Source of the DNA: Limonium bicolor
Taxonomy: Eukaryota; Streptophyta; Magnoliopsida; Caryophyllales; Plumbaginaceae
Direction of reading: 5' to 3'
Length of the DNA stretch: 64,000 nt
Assembly: GCA_023374045.1 (NCBI GenBank)
Contig: CM041783.1
Location: forward strand, 96,941,298 to 97,005,297
Part shown: piece by piece, positions 60,375 to 64,000 of the stretch
Layout: every line of letters begins with the position of its first letter
How positions within the stretch are numbered: position 1 is the first letter of the stretch
Notes under the pieces: generated by a model
Seen by the model: the letters and a program-made list of their open reading frames with translations, nothing else
Database searches by the model: none
Told to the model about the DNA's origin: nothing
Program-made: the position numbers and the translations under genes

Positions 60375-63300
60375 TGTAACACCCCTACAACGCCCCTAGC
60401 AACTACCGAAAATCGCAGCGGAAATAACCAACCAAACAATAACTAAACGCTTTGGTGTTACAACGCCGTTAACCACCCACGTGGTTAACTAGGCAGAATA
60501 AATACAAGTGTATCGGTCTGATGATCAGACTCCCGAGCATAGAATCTAACATCCATATATAAACTAATCAACCATACCGAGTATTTAATTTACATCACCA
60601 CTATCAACTGTAAACCTCCACCACTGTTTAACAAACGGTACCAAAATGTAATGCCTCGGGAGCACAGGCTCATCCCGGGCTCAACAGCCGACATAGCCAA
60701 AAGTACATCAACGACCTAGGATCTAGAGCCACTCCGCTTCTTCGATCCTCATCCTGCAATAAAAATATGGAGCCCCCGAGGGGTTCAGCAACCTTTGCTG
60801 GTAAGGCTAACGCGCAGCCCATCGGCTACCGGGATACGCGCAACCAATTGTCATAATAACATGGCATTCATTTTAGAACATCCAACATATATATATATAC
60901 CAAGCATAGCAAGGGAATTTGCATAGCACCATAACAATACATGACACCATAAAATCGGTCCTCACAAGGAACCTTCCACCATAGTTAGTATACCATGTGA
61001 GCCTAGGGATTTTTGCCAATCCCATGTTAAGCTCGTTACCAACCTCGTTACCGTCCAGTTATATAGAACGGTTAACTTATACCAAAGGTGTGTCGGATAT
61101 AGTGATCCCAAGCACACCGAAATAACATACGTATGCCCCTGTGGCCCGACGTGAGTCAGTAACTAGCTTTGGATAAGCTAAGGGAAGGTAGAAACCAAAT
61201 TGGAATACCACCTATACATACACCAAGAGAGCCGAACCGGATAAGATATCGACTCCCATCCATCACACGCGTGGCCGGAACAACCGGACTCCTCACTCCC
61301 CCGGTTATCACTTGTTAGTGATCATACTAATAAACTTATTAAGTCACACACAAACAAGTGTATAGGTCTTGTTAGACACACCAAGGGAAGGGGTCATAAT
61401 AATACAACATCATAACATATAACAACCGTAAGCTCTTTTCATGCCTTAATCTTATAAGGTCGTAAACACTCAGAAAAACAATCAACACCCAAGCCGGTGT
61501 AAACCGGTAGACAACAGACTGCAAGAAAACCATACCTTGGTCCTTGCCTCGATTGGTTCCCTCCGTAGGTCACTCCTATACATAATTAATAACGTCGGTT
61601 AATTATTTATTCGATTCAAACTTGTTAAGTATTTAACATGATTGTATGACATGTTTTAATGTCTATCTTACCCTAGGTTACCTTCACTATACTCCCTAGG
61701 GTTTACTACATAAGTCACATTCTTTTCTGTTTTTTTTTTTGGTATGTCCGACCCACCGTCCGACCCACAACTGGGTCGGACCCTTCCAGTGGTTTTCGGG
61801 TCTGAAAAACCTTACCATGTCCGACCCATGTCCGACCCAACCTTCTGGGTCGGACCATTCCAGAGACATGTCCGACCCAAGTCCGACTCACTAGACTGGG
61901 TCGGACCATTACAGAGAACTTCATCGACTTCAGGACATACACGTCCGACCCATGTCCGACCCACCCTTCTGGGTCGGACCATTACAGAACATTTCACCGC
62001 CTTACAAACATGCCCGTCCGACCCACGTCCGACTCATTCGACTGGGTCGGACCATTCCAGATACATTTTCCCTCCTTTGAAATATGACCATCCGACCCAT
62101 GTCCGACCCACCCTTTTGGGTCGGACCATTACAGAACACTTTCCTAACGTCTAACAGAGGCTGTCCGACCCACAACTGGGTCGGACCACTGGGTCGGACG
62201 TCTTCTAAACTTACCCAAACTTTGTCAAATCTTCACCAAACTTCTCCTTAAGCCTCTTAATGCTTCCTAACAACATTTGGTAATCTTATATCCACATACA
62301 ACATCTATGAAACTCATTTTCTAATTCCTTAAGCCTTTACTTATTTCCTTGTAAAATTCCTTAACACTTACAACATTTTATACTAGGTTTCTAAATGGTG
62401 TTTCTCACCTATGATAACTACTATCCCAAAATGCTTTCTCCTCCTCTTAACTTCATCTCTTAAGCATTAATTCTCACAACTAACTCCTTATGTCATTCTT
62501 GAAATTCTTTTCCAAGTTTACACTTTCTCCTTATTTACCAAAGTTTGCCTAAGTCTTTATCTAAGTCCAAAATGACTTTGGTACATACTAAAACCTCAAG
62601 CTCATGCCTAAGTCCTTATTACACCCTAGAACACTTAAGACATTATATCTTCTCTATTTAAACACCTAGTCATTTCCTAACACCTCAAACTCACCAAACC
62701 TTATGTAAACACTTAGAACTTCTTGCTTCTTACCTAAATTTTGACATGGATTCCCCTAGAACATTACTAAGCCTAAACACTTTGTCTTCTCCATTAAACA
62801 CACAAGAACATCTAGAATCACCAAGAACACTCTCATACACAACTTCACCAAATTCACACTACATTACAATATAGTGCATAATTTAAATTGCATGGCACTT
62901 AGGCCCTTAAATGCATGGCTCTTAGGCCCTTAAAGTGCTTAAATCATAAACACTGAAATTCCACAATATATATGCCTTTAACCTGCGATTACATACAACA
63001 AGACATATGTTATTTTACTAGTCTCCTTGAGAACACTTACTAAGTCATTCACCATTTGCTCTTTAGGTAGTTTTAATAAGCATTTATAAGCTCATTTCTC
63101 CTAAGGCATTAACAACATTAGGTTAGTAGATTTACCTCTTTTCCAAAACACTTCCTTCTTGTTTCCTTACAAAACCGGATGGTATTTTGATTCCTTGTCA
63201 AGTTCTAAACAATATACAAACACCATAATGAGTATTCAAGCTTTGAGCTTCATCTCATTGTAAACCCTAATTGTACATTGTTCAAAAACATTAATGTAGT

Positions 63301-64000
63301 TGTTTTACCTTGATCTTGAAGAGAGTTTGAATATATGAACAAGAGAGGACTCCACCCTAGTCCATGAAGAGTTGAAATGAAGCTAGAACAAAGTCACACA
63401 AAGAGCTATATCAATGTGTATTTTCGGTCAAGGTAAGAACATGGAGGAAACATGATTTTTTCTTTGAGATTCCTTACCTAGAAGCAAAGGAGATGATAAT
63501 ATGTCAAAATACAGCTCAAGCTCCTTCAATGTGGAACACCTTGGCACCGAAATGGGGCTCTGGTTTTGAGTAGATAGGAATGAAGAGCTTGATGAGAGGA
63601 AGAGATTGGTGGTTTCTTAGAATTTGATTTGGACAAGTGAGCTTGATTTAGCAAGAGGTCAAAGGTGGAGTTTCTATGGTGTAGTAGTATTACCGAGAGA
63701 GAGCAGCAAGAAGGAAGGAAAAGAAGGTTGAGACCGTGGGAAATGAAGGAAAGAAATGAGAATGAGATAGGATTTGCTTTTAAGAAGATATTTTATGCTT
63801 ATAAAGTAAAAAGTAAGTTTAATTAATTTTCTTTACTTACTTATTATATCAACTAGAGAGTGGTGAGTCATCACACTTAGAAAACCGGCCCCCTATATTA
63901 TAATGAGGGTGTTTTAGTCTTTTGTTTGTCAATTTAATTACTTAATACAACATATGTTATAAAACTAGCTTATAAAAATCACTATTCACCTAAACAAGGC
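60375..64000 (-). repeat. LTR5 of family A (5' LTR of A4), cut by the window end
   Basis: Begins TGTAACACCCC after the altered A4 primer site and runs off the window about 0.4 kb before its expected end. The last 700 bases show more single-base indels than other copies, which could be lower read support or real decay. No gene seen. Confidence 0.93.
61746..62199. repeat. GTCCGACCC / GGGTCGGAC hairpin cluster in LTR5
   Basis: Same six blocks; the terminal part has an extra GGGTCGGAC, as in LTR2. Confidence 0.93.

Larger units (their letters stand above)
1..64000 (-). mobile_element. Tandem array of family A Ty3/gypsy chromovirus with shared LTRs
   Basis: Five LTR copies alternate with four internal domains in one orientation, with no other DNA between them. 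Each LTR runs on the plus strand from TGTAACACCCC to GGTATTTCA. It is flanked on the low side by the primer binding site of one internal domain and on the high side by the polypurine tract of the next. Unit lengths (LTR start to LTR start) are 21,323, 21,298 and 10,431 bp; the two long ones carry a nested element. This layout is expected from unequal recombination between LTRs, not from independent insertions, which would leave two LTRs and target duplications per element. No target duplication of family A is visible because neither outer end lies in the window. Confidence 0.93.
49944..64000 (-). mobile_element. Element A4 (LTR4, internal domain, LTR5 partial)
   Basis: Internal domain 53972-60374 (6,403 bp), without a nested insertion and most like A1 in coding variants. 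It has the longest uninterrupted integrase plus chromodomain reading frame and an open AlkB exon. Its primer binding site carries two changes compared with the other three copies. LTR5 continues past the window edge. Confidence 0.9.

Overview
The window is plant nuclear DNA made entirely of LTR retrotransposons. I found no host gene, tRNA, rRNA or bacterial feature in it. The lineages (a Tekay/Del-type chromovirus and an Athila-type element, both Ty3/gypsy), their primer sites (initiator-Met and Asp tRNAs) and the 4-kb LTRs point to a flowering plant and a heterochromatic, repeat-rich region. The species cannot be told. All elements lie on the minus strand, so each element's 5' LTR is at its high-coordinate end.

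Layout: four internal domains of one chromovirus (family A) sit head to tail and share LTRs: LTR1 (partial, 1-931), A1 (932-7322), LTR2 (7323-11348), A2 (11349-28645), LTR3 (28646-32687), A3 (32688-49943), LTR4 (49944-53971), A4 (53972-60374), LTR5 (60375-64000, cut by the window). A2 and A3 each carry an Athila-type element (B1 12453-23337, B2 33790-44640) at the same base of the integrase region with the same 5-bp target duplication GCCTC. Sequence variants group A1 with A4 and A2 with A3. The B-bearing unit of about 21.3 kb was therefore duplicated as DNA rather than by two insertions.

The notable content is in family A. Between the Gag zinc knuckles and the protease lies an exon coding for an AlkB-type 2-oxoglutarate/Fe(II) dioxygenase with all the expected ligands (HxD...H...R...R), closest by eye to plant ALKBH1-like proteins. 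Gag appears to be split by two short GT-AG introns. A third donor after the zinc knuckles can be joined in frame to two acceptors, giving either Gag-AlkB (own stop codon, then an AATAAA) or Gag-Pol with AlkB skipped. This would be an AlkB-carrying retrotransposon using alternative splicing to choose between an RNA/DNA demethylase-like product and Pol. The capture is well supported by sequence; the splicing is inference.

All four A copies share a glycine-to-arginine change in the protease active-site triad (D-S-R or D-F-R) and an in-frame TAG between RNase H and integrase. B1 and B2 share at least three pol lesions. Most other differences between copies are single-base indels, which could be decay or long-read error. 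Both LTR families are unusually rich in hairpins: a GTCCGACCC/GGGTCGGAC cluster in A and a CCGCCT/AGGCGG cluster in B.
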